NCBI GenBank assembly: GCA_965227935.1
Contig: CBDDGS010000019.1
Location: 1,178,001-1,242,000 of the forward strand
Source of the DNA: JAWPMT01 sp965227935
GTDB taxonomy: Bacteria > Bacteroidota > Bacteroidia > Cytophagales > Cyclobacteriaceae
Reading direction: 5' to 3'
DNA length: 64,000 nt
Shown in pieces: positions 34,441 through 41,985 of the stretch. How positions within the stretch are numbered: the first letter of the stretch is position 1; every line of letters begins with the position of its first letter. The notes beneath the pieces are model-generated. The model was not told the DNA's origin. It did no database searches and saw nothing but the letters and a program-made list of their open reading frames with translations. A program made the position numbers and the translations under genes.

Positions 34441-35223
34441 TCAATTGGCCTTCTGCACCTCAAAGATCCGGTGTTCCCCATCTTCGGGGATCCAGACTTT
34501 TTTCAATAGACCTTCCTGGCCCAATCGATAGGTTAGTTGCCTGCGGGTGACTGGGCAGTGGTTGAGTGCCTCCATGTGGTTGGCAATCACAATCCCCGGG
34601 GCGTCTCGCACAAAGCGAACCATGTCGTCCATGTCCATGAGCAGTGGTTCACCTATGTCCAGGCGCGCCATGCCGGCGGCCATCACACAAATGTCAGGTT
34701 TGTATTGAGTGAGGGCCTCCTCCACAGCCTCTGTATAGATGGTATCCGAACTGAGATAGATAGAAGGACAGCCTGGTAGTCGGAGCATGAATCCCATCAC
34801 CTTACCCATGAATTTGGAAATGAATCCATAGCCGTGACGTGCTTCTATGCCGATCGCGGTACCACCCAGGTAAGGCTCTTCCTGGCCATAGTCTACCGCA
34901 TGGGTGACGTACAGCCCGCGACCGCGGAAGAGCTCGTGATCGTGCGTACTGCAGAGCACGGGTATGTTCCGGTCAATGAGCCATTTTTGACCGTGGCGGT
35001 CGATATGGTCCGGGTGTCGATGGGTGATGATGCAGTGGTTCACACGATCCAACAGCGTCAACATATTCTCCGGCAAGCGGGCCGTCGGGTTTTGCTTCGG
35101 GGGATAGCGGAACAGGGTAAATGGTGATTGGCTGCCCTTTGGGCCAAGCATGGGATCCACGACCAGGACGATGTCCTCATCTTCTATCACCATAGTGGCA
35201 TTGCGTAAGTGATGCAGCTTCAT
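34441..35223 (-). CDS. MBL-fold metal-dependent hydrolase
   Basis: A 260-residue protein of the metallo-beta-lactamase fold. I chose the ATG at 35223 (MKLHHLRNATMVI), which aligns with the family start, not the one 45 nt upstream. The zinc site THRHPDHID supplies His-x-His-x-Asp-His; a later Asp in YLSSDTIY and His in IANHMEALNHCP complete it. The layout (LRNATMVIE...VVDPML) fits the UlaG/RomA-like or beta-lactamase-like 'L-ascorbate-6-phosphate lactonase' branch, with substrate unknown. Cytoplasmic. Stop codon abuts the ggt stop. Confidence 0.82.
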   Translation of the reverse strand: MKLHHLRNATMVIEDEDIVLVVDPMLGPKGSQSPFTLFRYPPKQNPTARLPENMLTLLDRVNHCIITHRHPDHIDRHGQKWLIDRNIPVLCSTHDHELFRGRGLYVTHAVDYGQEEPYLGGTAIGIEARHGYGFISKFMGKVMGFMLRLPGCPSIYLSSDTIYTEAVEEALTQYKPDICVMAAGMARLDIGEPLLMDMDDMVRFVRDAPGIVIANHMEALNHCPVTRRQLTYRLGQEGLLKKVWIPEDGEHRIFEVQKAN

Positions 35224-35326
35224 TGACGAACGGGGTTCGCCACAAATGTCGGCCGTATCCTTACGCAATACCTATAGAAGTACCCTAAATTTTATGATGA
35301 CTAACTATTGTTAATAACGGCGCTCA

Positions 35327-37963
35327 TCAGTCGTTTCGCAGTGTTTCCGCTGGGTTTGAGCGAGCCGCTTTCACCGTTTGCCAAACCACAATGGGGACGG
35401 CAAATGTCAGAATGATCAACCCTCCCGACATTAGGTCGGCTGGGCCGATAGGCGTTCGGTTAGCGAAGTTCTCCAGGATGACATTAGCAAACAACAGATA
35501 GGTAAGGGGTGTAGCCAGCCCGGCCGCAATGAGGATCATCCACAAAAAACCTCTGCTCAGAAGTGCGACCAACTGCTTTTCTGTCGCCCCAAGGATCTTG
35601 CGTACGCTGATCTCTTTGATCCGTGTTTCCATGGAGAATACGGCAATCCCCATAAAGCCCATGAGCGCGATCGTGATTGCCAGCGTAGTGAGAAAACTGA
35701 AGATCTGGAAGGTCTTGGAGAAATCTTCATAGGCCCTGTCGATGTCCTCGTCGTAAAACTTCGCCTGGAGTGGGTGAAGATCGTCCAGCGTCCTGAACGC
35801 TTTGTCGATCTTGTCCATGAGGACAATAGGTTCCGAGGTGTTGGCAAGCACATTGGCGTAGTAGAAGTCTTCGATATCTCCTCCCTGCAGAAAGATTACC
35901 GGCCGTTTGTCATTGTTGATGGTGCCGTACTGGAAGTCTTCAATCACTCCCACGATTTCGAATGGGCGTTTCTCACCATCGATGCTCATTGCCAGTCGCT
36001 CGCCGATGGCCTGGTAGGGGTCTTCGATCTGAAAGCGCTCGAGCGTTTGACGGTCGACGATGATGAACTGTGCTGAATCTCCATCACCAAGCGCGTAGGG
36101 GAAAGTTCCACCTGCCACGAACTCAAAGTCATGTACCTCTGTGAATGCTGGGTCGATGTAGTTGATGCACATGTCCGCGGAATCGAGCGGGTCCTTGTAA
36201 AAGAAGCGCTCCGTCCAGATCGTGCCGACACTCATGATCATCGTACTATTTGAGATTTTGGATATCTCCGGGATCTTTTCGAGTTCATTGGAGAGCAACT
36301 GGTGATCATTGCCCTGCAACTTGATGTTGATGATATTGTCGGTGCGGTATCCCAGGTCAAAGTTGACTGAGTACTTGTACTGCTGATAGGCAATGACCGT
36401 GGCTATGACAAATGCCATTGAGAGTGTGAGCTGAAATACAATGAGCACTCGTCTCAGATTCACGCCCTTGAATACCTTTTTGGTGGTGATGTCTCTGATG
36501 ATGGAGATGGCTTTCAGCTTGGAGAGAAAGATGGCCGGCAGCAATCCCGCCAGGAACCCAGTGAGAATGGCAAAGATGAAAGAAGCCAGGATAACGCTGT
36601 TGTTGATCTTCAGACTGATGTCGCTCTCCCCGAAAAGGCTGATGAACTGAGGGCGTATAAAGAAGAAAAGCGCCCACGACAGGATCAGAGATAGTAGTGT
36701 GATGACGACTGCCTCGGTCAGAAACTGCATGATCACCTGGCTCCGGTTGGCGCCAATCACTTTTCTAACGCCCACTTCTTTTGATCGTCGCAGCGATCGG
36801 GCAATGGACAGGTTGGTATAGTTGAAGCAGGCAGAGATCATGACGATCAATGTCAGCCCCGAGAGCAGATAGACGATCTTCCAGCCGAAGTTGGGCCCGA
36901 TTTCATTCGACTTGTCTTCACCGGGCACGAAGTCGTTCATGTTCTCGACGCTCAGCGTTATGTTGTAGCGATCTGATTGCGTGTTTTCAACCTCCGCGAT
37001 CTTGTTGAGGCTCTCTTGAATCGATTGTATGTTACCATTTTCGGGGAGCAGGAAGTACACGTAGTTGGACCACATATTGCGCCATCCGAGGAACTCATGA
37101 TCGTCTTCCTGGGCGTGTTTTGCCAGGATCTTGGATAGGGGAGCCAGTGCCTCAAACCTCATGTGCGAATTGGTCGGCACATCTTCAAATACGCCGGTGA
37201 TTGTATAGTTACCCTTCGATCCCTCGATGATCTGTCCCACGGGATTCTCGTCGCCGAACAGCTTTTGGGCGGCCGTTTGTGATAGCACCAATGACTCCTG
37301 GGAACTAAGCAAATTCTCCGCATCGCCATGGATCAAACGGAATGAGAAGATCTTCCAGAATTCATTCTCAGTATAGTAGCCACCGATGCTGATGGCGTTG
37401 TCGCCTTTTCGCAAGTCATCAGAGAAATTTTTGCGAATGATGACCACCTCTTCCAATCCCGAAACTTCCTCGCGCATCTTGTTGCCAGTGAGGATGGAGG
37501 TCGACGCAAATTTGGAGTCAAAGCTGCCGGTAATGCTTTCATAGGTGTTGTTGATACGATAGATCCTATCGCGCTTAGTATGAAAGCTGTCATAGCTGAG
37601 TAGCTCAGCTATGTACGCGATCATGAGCAGACATACCGTCATCGATATGCCCAAACCAAACAGGTTGATGCCTGAAAAGAGCTTGTTACGCCGTATTGAC
37701 CGTACGGCGGTTTTGAAGTAGTTGTGTAGTAGGTACATGTTAATCAGTCTATTATTGAGATTTGCCTTTCTTACCAGGTAGGGCCGAAAAAACTTGACCA
37801 TGTCCAACATATAGTTGAGATCAGCCCATACTTTACTTTTCGAGAGATTGCGTTCGTAGTACTCGTGCAGGTCACCCAGGAGGTCCTCGGCGTACTGCGG
37901 TTTGCAGTACCATTCGATGAAACGAGTCATCCACGTTGGGGGAGTGCCCGGGTGCCTTCTCAT
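35327..37963 (-). CDS. Duplicated orphan ABC permease paired with PadR
   Basis: An 878-residue membrane protein. The cytoplasmic prefix (about 1-65, LLGDLHEYYERNL) belongs to the prefix-domain-2 type. Two FtsX units follow, marked by SKEVGVRKVIGANRSQ and IKEISVRKILGATEKQ, each preceded by a MacB-type periplasmic domain. Its ATG overlaps the PadR stop (ATGA), so both are made from one transcript that PadR likely represses. No ATP-binding protein is near. Proposed roles in the family include drug, peptide or lipoprotein efflux, none shown here. Confidence 0.87.
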   Translation of the reverse strand: MRRHPGTPPTWMTRFIEWYCKPQYAEDLLGDLHEYYERNLSKSKVWADLNYMLDMVKFFRPYLVRKANLNNRLINMYLLHNYFKTAVRSIRRNKLFSGINLFGLGISMTVCLLMIAYIAELLSYDSFHTKRDRIYRINNTYESITGSFDSKFASTSILTGNKMREEVSGLEEVVIIRKNFSDDLRKGDNAISIGGYYTENEFWKIFSFRLIHGDAENLLSSQESLVLSQTAAQKLFGDENPVGQIIEGSKGNYTITGVFEDVPTNSHMRFEALAPLSKILAKHAQEDDHEFLGWRNMWSNYVYFLLPENGNIQSIQESLNKIAEVENTQSDRYNITLSVENMNDFVPGEDKSNEIGPNFGWKIVYLLSGLTLIVMISACFNYTNLSIARSLRRSKEVGVRKVIGANRSQVIMQFLTEAVVITLLSLILSWALFFFIRPQFISLFGESDISLKINNSVILASFIFAILTGFLAGLLPAIFLSKLKAISIIRDITTKKVFKGVNLRRVLIVFQLTLSMAFVIATVIAYQQYKYSVNFDLGYRTDNIINIKLQGNDHQLLSNELEKIPEISKISNSTMIMSVGTIWTERFFYKDPLDSADMCINYIDPAFTEVHDFEFVAGGTFPYALGDGDSAQFIIVDRQTLERFQIEDPYQAIGERLAMSIDGEKRPFEIVGVIEDFQYGTINNDKRPVIFLQGGDIEDFYYANVLANTSEPIVLMDKIDKAFRTLDDLHPLQAKFYDEDIDRAYEDFSKTFQIFSFLTTLAITIALMGFMGIAVFSMETRIKEISVRKILGATEKQLVALLSRGFLWMILIAAGLATPLTYLLFANVILENFANRTPIGPADLMSGGLIILTFAVPIVVWQTVKAARSNPAETLRND

Positions 37964-38295
37964 TTCAAGCCCTCGAAAACGATGGAGGGAATGGTATCCC
38001 AGAACTTGTCGCGCTGCGCCTTGGCTTGAAGCAACGCCACTTTGCCAGACTTGGAAATCTGGAAGAATCGCTTTCGGCGACCACCACGTTCTTTTGTAGG
38101 TTCGCCCAGATCCGATGAGATGTAGCCCTTGTCTTCCAGACGGTGGAGCACGGCATGGACAACTCCCAGCTTGGTCGTGCGACCAGTGACCTCTTTGATG
38201 CGGTCCGTGATGCTCACACTGTACGCATCATCCATCAGGGAAGCAATCGTTAGGAGGACGATTTCTTCGAACTCGCCAAGGTTCGTTCCTTTCAT
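37960..38295 (-). CDS. PadR-family transcriptional regulator
   Basis: A 111-residue winged-helix protein. LGEFEEIVLLTIASLMDDAYSVSI begins the DNA-binding domain, followed by LGVVHAVLHRLEDKGYISSDLGEPTKERGGRRKRFFQIS, the recognition helix and wing of the ADOP-linked PadR subfamily. It is the first gene of a two-gene operon with the overlapping permease. Tandem 17-bp palindromic sites at 38309-38325 and 38343-38359 lie directly upstream and suggest autoregulation. The effector is unknown. Confidence 0.9.
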   Translation of the reverse strand: MKGTNLGEFEEIVLLTIASLMDDAYSVSITDRIKEVTGRTTKLGVVHAVLHRLEDKGYISSDLGEPTKERGGRRKRFFQISKSGKVALLQAKAQRDKFWDTIPSIVFEGLK

Positions 38296-38308
38296 TGCAA
38301 TCTATTTA

Positions 38309-38359
38309 TTCATCAAATGTATGAAAAATAAGTCTGCATTTATTCAGTATTTGTATGAA
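38309..38359 (-). promoter_or_regulatory. Tandem palindromic operators of the padR-permease operon
   Basis: Two 17-bp sites start 34 bp apart: TTCATCAAATGTATGAA (38309-38325) and TTCAGTATTTGTATGAA (38343-38359), 13 of 17 bases identical, with TTCA / TGAA ends. On the minus strand the start-proximal one contains TACATTTG, a -7 box, so bound PadR would cover the promoter. It ends 13 nt upstream of the PadR start codon. Confidence 0.6.
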
Positions 38360-38489
38360 ATATATTTAGCGACCGCAAACACACCCATTCCTGACGAGTA
38401 AGCGACGTTGTAGCCGAATGTACTTACTTCAGTAGGGGGAACGCAGGGCGGATCCCTAGTTTTGGATCATCGTTCGATGGCCAACCATA

Positions 38490-40736
38490 TTGCTTTTGAG
38501 TCTTTGCTGGGCTCAGTACACTACCGTGCTGGCGCAGGTGGGTTCTGCTGAGGTGGATACGATGATCGCCAGGTACCGCAGGTTGGCAGTAGATTCATTG
38601 CGTCAAGCACCAATTCAGGAAGCGTTGCGCGCCTCCAGGGCCATTGGGTATCATTTTGGTGAAGCCCGGGTCTTATTCGATCGTGGCAAGGCGTACTATC
38701 GAACTGGTCAGTACGACGAGGCCATGCGAGACGTTCTGTCCGCCCGAAGCCTTTTTGTATCCACCGGACATGAAGCGCATGTGCAGGCATCGACCAATCA
38801 GCTTGGGACCATCCAGTTTCGCCTGAGGGATTATGATTCCGCCCGGATGTTCTACCGGGAGTTCCTCCTTAGCTCGATTGCTTCGGGTGATCAGCACAAT
38901 ACCGCCTCTGCCCATTACAATTTGGGGCTATGCTATGCGCGGCTGGGTCCATCTGACAGTGCCATTTATCATTATGAGCAAAGCCGCCTCCTTCGAAAAA
39001 GGTCTGGACAAGTAAAGAAGGAACTGAAGACGGTCAAAGCGCTGTCATCCCTCTATTACGCGAGGGACCAGTTCGATAGTGCACGTAGTCTATTAAAGGA
39101 CGCCCTGAGGTTGGATGATGGTAGCCGCGATTCGACGCTCTTTGCGTTGATCTACTTTGAACTGGGTAGAATCTCCTATCGCACCTCAGACCTTGTCGAT
39201 GCGCTCACCTATTATCAAGAGGCCTACGCCCGGCGCGGCAACGCGTTTTTGGTGGATTCCTACTACCAAAATGTAGGATTGATCTATTCGGCCATCGAAG
39301 ATCATGAACGTGCGGCGGAGTACTACAGGAAGGCATTGGGTCTCCGACGAGAGCGGGGAGATTCCGTGGCCATGGCGGAGTCGTACCAGGCCATTGGCAG
39401 CAATCTACTGCGCCGGCATATGGACAGTGTCGAGTGGTATTATGATAGGGCTCTGGGCATTTTTGAACGACAGGAGTTCCAGCCAGCCCTAAGCAGCATG
39501 CATGAGAACATGGGCTACTACTATTTCATCATGGATGAGTTTGAAGCTGCGAAAGAACATTACCTGCTGTGCATCAACATCGGAGACCTGGCGGAGACGC
39601 AAGGAGATATCTATCTGGCGAAGGCGTACCTCGGCAAGATGGCCCAGGTCGAGGGAGCCTACAAAAGAGCAGAAGCCTTGTTGACAGAATCCAATCGGTG
39701 GTTTCTGGAGAAGGGCATACGGAATCATGAGATGACAACGAGTGGTTTCCTCGGTGAGCTGTACGCAGACCTCGGACAATACCGGCGAGCCTATGCGTAC
39801 CAGCAGCGTGAGAAGGAACTGAACAGGGAGATTTTGAGTGCCCGGAACATCACGGAAATCGCTGTACTGCGCTACCGCATGACCCTGGAACAGGAGGAGG
39901 AGACGTCCCAATTGATTGCCACAGAGAGGGAGCGGATGTACCAGGCCAACCTGGCCATGGAAAGGCGGATGCGAAATATCGCTGTGGCTTCAGTGGTGGT
40001 GGCGATCCTGATCATTATCTATATCCTACGACTCGTCATGCAGCGTAGGAAAATCAACCAGGACCTCAATCGTCAGAATGAGCAGCTCAATACGCTGGCA
40101 AGTCATCTGACCGATACACTGCGAGAAAAAGAAACGCTGTACAAGGAGATACACCATCGGGTGAAGAACAACCTCCAGATCATTCTTAGCTTGCTGAACT
40201 CTGCGCAAGTGATGGTGGAGGACCAAGAGAGCCGGGATGTACTCCAGCAGACCAGAAACCGCGTCAACTCCATGGCCCTCATTCACAAAAACCTCTACCA
40301 ATCTGGTAATATGGAGAAGGTGCACGCCCACCGATTTATCCAGGAGATAGTAAGGGAGATAGAACAGTCTTTCGCGGGCAAGAAGGCCATCGCGCAGATA
40401 GATACCCAAGTGGAGGACACTTTTCTGGAGCTGAATCTGGCCATCCCTGTTGGGCTCATTTTGAATGAGCTGATCACCAACGCGTTCAAATATGCCTTCG
40501 ACGCCAATGGGCAAAACAAAATGCGCATAGAATTGAAGCGTCTGGATGATAAAACGTATCGCGTGGAGGTAGAAGACAATGGGCCTGGCCTACCTGAGGG
40601 CTTTTCGCCGTCAGAGTCAGAGAAGCTCGGTTTCCAATTGATCTACGGCCTGACTCGTCAGATCAACGGGGAGTTTCGATATCACTCCAATCACGGCTTA
40701 AATGTGCAGGTGGACTTCTGTACTGAGCAACAGTAG
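38490..40736 (+). CDS. TPR-repeat sensor histidine kinase (HisKA_2)
   Basis: A 748-residue kinase. About nine tetratricopeptide-like repeats span residues 25-410 (periplasmic, after a signal sequence), then a coiled coil, one membrane helix near 493-515 (IAVASVVVAILIIIYIL), and a HisKA_2 domain with KEIHHRVKNNLQ (His555/His556, the phospho-acceptor pair). The ATPase domain has LILNELITNAFKYAF and VEDNGPGLP. The start is uncertain: TTG at 38490 is the best codon seen, yet the open frame runs back to 38460 and the upstream codons read IIVRWPTI, which would make a better signal peptide but without ATG, GTG or TTG. No response regulator gene is adjacent. Confidence 0.85.
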   Translation: MLLSLCWAQYTTVLAQVGSAEVDTMIARYRRLAVDSLRQAPIQEALRASRAIGYHFGEARVLFDRGKAYYRTGQYDEAMRDVLSARSLFVSTGHEAHVQASTNQLGTIQFRLRDYDSARMFYREFLLSSIASGDQHNTASAHYNLGLCYARLGPSDSAIYHYEQSRLLRKRSGQVKKELKTVKALSSLYYARDQFDSARSLLKDALRLDDGSRDSTLFALIYFELGRISYRTSDLVDALTYYQEAYARRGNAFLVDSYYQNVGLIYSAIEDHERAAEYYRKALGLRRERGDSVAMAESYQAIGSNLLRRHMDSVEWYYDRALGIFERQEFQPALSSMHENMGYYYFIMDEFEAAKEHYLLCINIGDLAETQGDIYLAKAYLGKMAQVEGAYKRAEALLTESNRWFLEKGIRNHEMTTSGFLGELYADLGQYRRAYAYQQREKELNREILSARNITEIAVLRYRMTLEQEEETSQLIATERERMYQANLAMERRMRNIAVASVVVAILIIIYILRLVMQRRKINQDLNRQNEQLNTLASHLTDTLREKETLYKEIHHRVKNNLQIILSLLNSAQVMVEDQESRDVLQQTRNRVNSMALIHKNLYQSGNMEKVHAHRFIQEIVREIEQSFAGKKAIAQIDTQVEDTFLELNLAIPVGLILNELITNAFKYAFDANGQNKMRIELKRLDDKTYRVEVEDNGPGLPEGFSPSESEKLGFQLIYGLTRQINGEFRYHSNHGLNVQVDFCTEQQ

Positions 40737-41042
40737 TCGAGGAATATTGAATGTTTGAATTATTGAATTCTAGATTAACGCAGTTTCTTAAGAGAGACCG
40801 ATCTCCGACGCCTCAAAAAAAAGCCTGGTTATCTTGAGGTAACGAAGCGCAAGGCCAGTGAAATCTATTCGTGTCAATAGAACTCACGTTTTCAAAAGTT
40901 AATCGATCCGATGGTCGGTCGCCTCCTTGGAGCCAAGGACACTCCTTCGAGAGATTGGTTAACAGTAAGTTGAATTGCTCTTTCAGTGTTGTTGGAATCA
41001 AGTTCTTTACACACGTAATACATTCCATTTTTCACCGCTTGA

Positions 41043-41223
41043 GCCGCGGGGCTCCTCATTTTTGAAGGAGCGCAGCGGCGCACCGCCAAAAACGAGCCGC
41101 GGCGGCGGACCGCCAAAAAATCCTTGGCACAATCAAGCTCCTACGCTACTGGCCAACGCTTACCTCGCGATTGTGCCGGGCCAACGCGCCGTTCCGTAAT
41201 TAATTTTTGCCTCAAAAATGAGG
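41043..41223. repeat. MITE- or REP-like structured element
   Basis: CCTCATTTTTGA (41054-41065) and TCAAAAATGAGG (41212-41223) are perfect 12-bp inverted ends. Nested inside are a 13-bp GC-rich hairpin with two mismatches (41043-41055 with 41067-41079), direct repeats ACCGCCAAAAA at 41082-41092 and 41109-41119, and GGCACAATC (41126-41134) inverted as GATTGTGCC (41169-41177). This density of pairing suggests a small mobile or repeated element. Copy number in the genome was not testable. Confidence 0.5.
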
Positions 41224-41533
41224 GTCTAACTCAATTCAGGATGTCATTTCCATTGTACAGTGAAATTAGCACGGCGAGAGCCTGATGAAATTTAGAAGGA
41301 TTGCTTTTCATTAGTTGTTTTCGGTGTTCCTGACCTTAATTATGACGGAAATGTCCTTTCTCGTATTTAATCGGGCCAGGGATCGACGCGGCAGCCGGCA
41401 GGGACATTTTGAGTTTGGCAATTCGGACTTTTAAACCAAGTCTGCACCCCGTTTCTGCAAGACTCAGAATTCAAAACTCCTGAACTCAAAATTGGCGGTG
41501 GCTGGCGGGGCCGCGCTATAGCATAGAGCCCGG

Positions 41534-41593
41534 TCCTGACGAGAGTAGGAAGACCGGCCGAGTACTCTCCTTAATCGTCAAACTCCGTCAGGA
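41534..41593 (+). promoter_or_regulatory. Double-stem element upstream of padR
   Basis: TCCTGACG (41534-41541) pairs with CGTCAGGA (41586-41593), and GAGAGTA (41541-41547) pairs with TACTCTC (41563-41569), so the two stems are consecutive. CCGGTC (41530-41535) and GACCGG (41552-41557) could form a competing stem. It ends 33 nt before the padR operator. It could be an RNA structure in a leader or a terminator of an upstream transcript. Confidence 0.4.
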
Positions 41594-41626
41594 GGCCCCC
41601 AAACCATCAAAAAAGCGCAACCTTTT

Positions 41627-41652
41627 ATTTGTTTTTTGAGTACAAAACAAAT
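41627..41652 (+). promoter_or_regulatory. Inverted-repeat operator at the padR start
   Basis: ATTTGTTTT (41627-41635) and AAAACAAAT (41644-41652) are perfect 9-bp arms separated by 8 nt. The element ends 3 nt before the padR ATG at 41656. TTTATTTG (41624-41631), one base off the -7 consensus, overlaps the left arm. Autorepression by the PadR protein is the simplest reading. Confidence 0.6.
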
Positions 41653-41655
41653 GAT

Positions 41656-41985
41656 ATGACAGATCTCAGTACTCAGGAAGAGTTGGTATTGCTGACAGTC
41701 GGGGCGCTGCATCCCGATGCATATGCCTACGCTATTCAACAGACGATCAAAGAGGAGAGGGGCAAGGGCATGTCTCTAGGCACGATACACACGATCCTCT
41801 ATCGCATGGAGCAATCCGGCTTGCTGCAGTCCAAGATGGGTGGTAGTAGTCAAAAGCGAGGAGGCCGCAGCAAGCGACTATTTACGCTCACGGGCAAAGG
41901 CCTGGACGTGGTGCAGGAACTGCATGAGGTGCGCCAGTCGCTGTGGCAGAAGATCGCAGTCGAGGACCTATTCAAGTTTGTGTGA
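41656..41985 (+). CDS. PadR-family transcriptional regulator
   Basis: A 109-residue winged-helix regulator. The ATG at 41656 gives the family N-terminus (LSTQEELVLLTVGALHPDAYAYAI); an upstream TTG would run through the operator palindrome. The wing region is MGGSSQKRGGRSKRLFTLT. A GTGA overlap joins it to the permease gene. A 9+9-bp inverted repeat lies directly before its start, so it probably represses its own operon. Confidence 0.88.
   Translation: MTDLSTQEELVLLTVGALHPDAYAYAIQQTIKEERGKGMSLGTIHTILYRMEQSGLLQSKMGGSSQKRGGRSKRLFTLTGKGLDVVQELHEVRQSLWQKIAVEDLFKFV

Larger units (their letters stand above)
40737..41655. other. Long intergenic region with structured noncoding DNA
   Basis: About 920 nt with no supportable gene between the TPR kinase and a padR gene. 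Two structured blocks stand out: a ~180-nt block with 12-bp terminal inverted repeats (41043-41223) and a double-stem block near 41534-41593 just upstream of padR. Short open frames here overlap these palindromes and lack any protein-like signal. Confidence 0.6.

Noticed and set aside
40871..41199. Short open frames in the 40.7-41.7 kb gap
   Set aside because: They run through palindromes and repeats and have no protein-like features.
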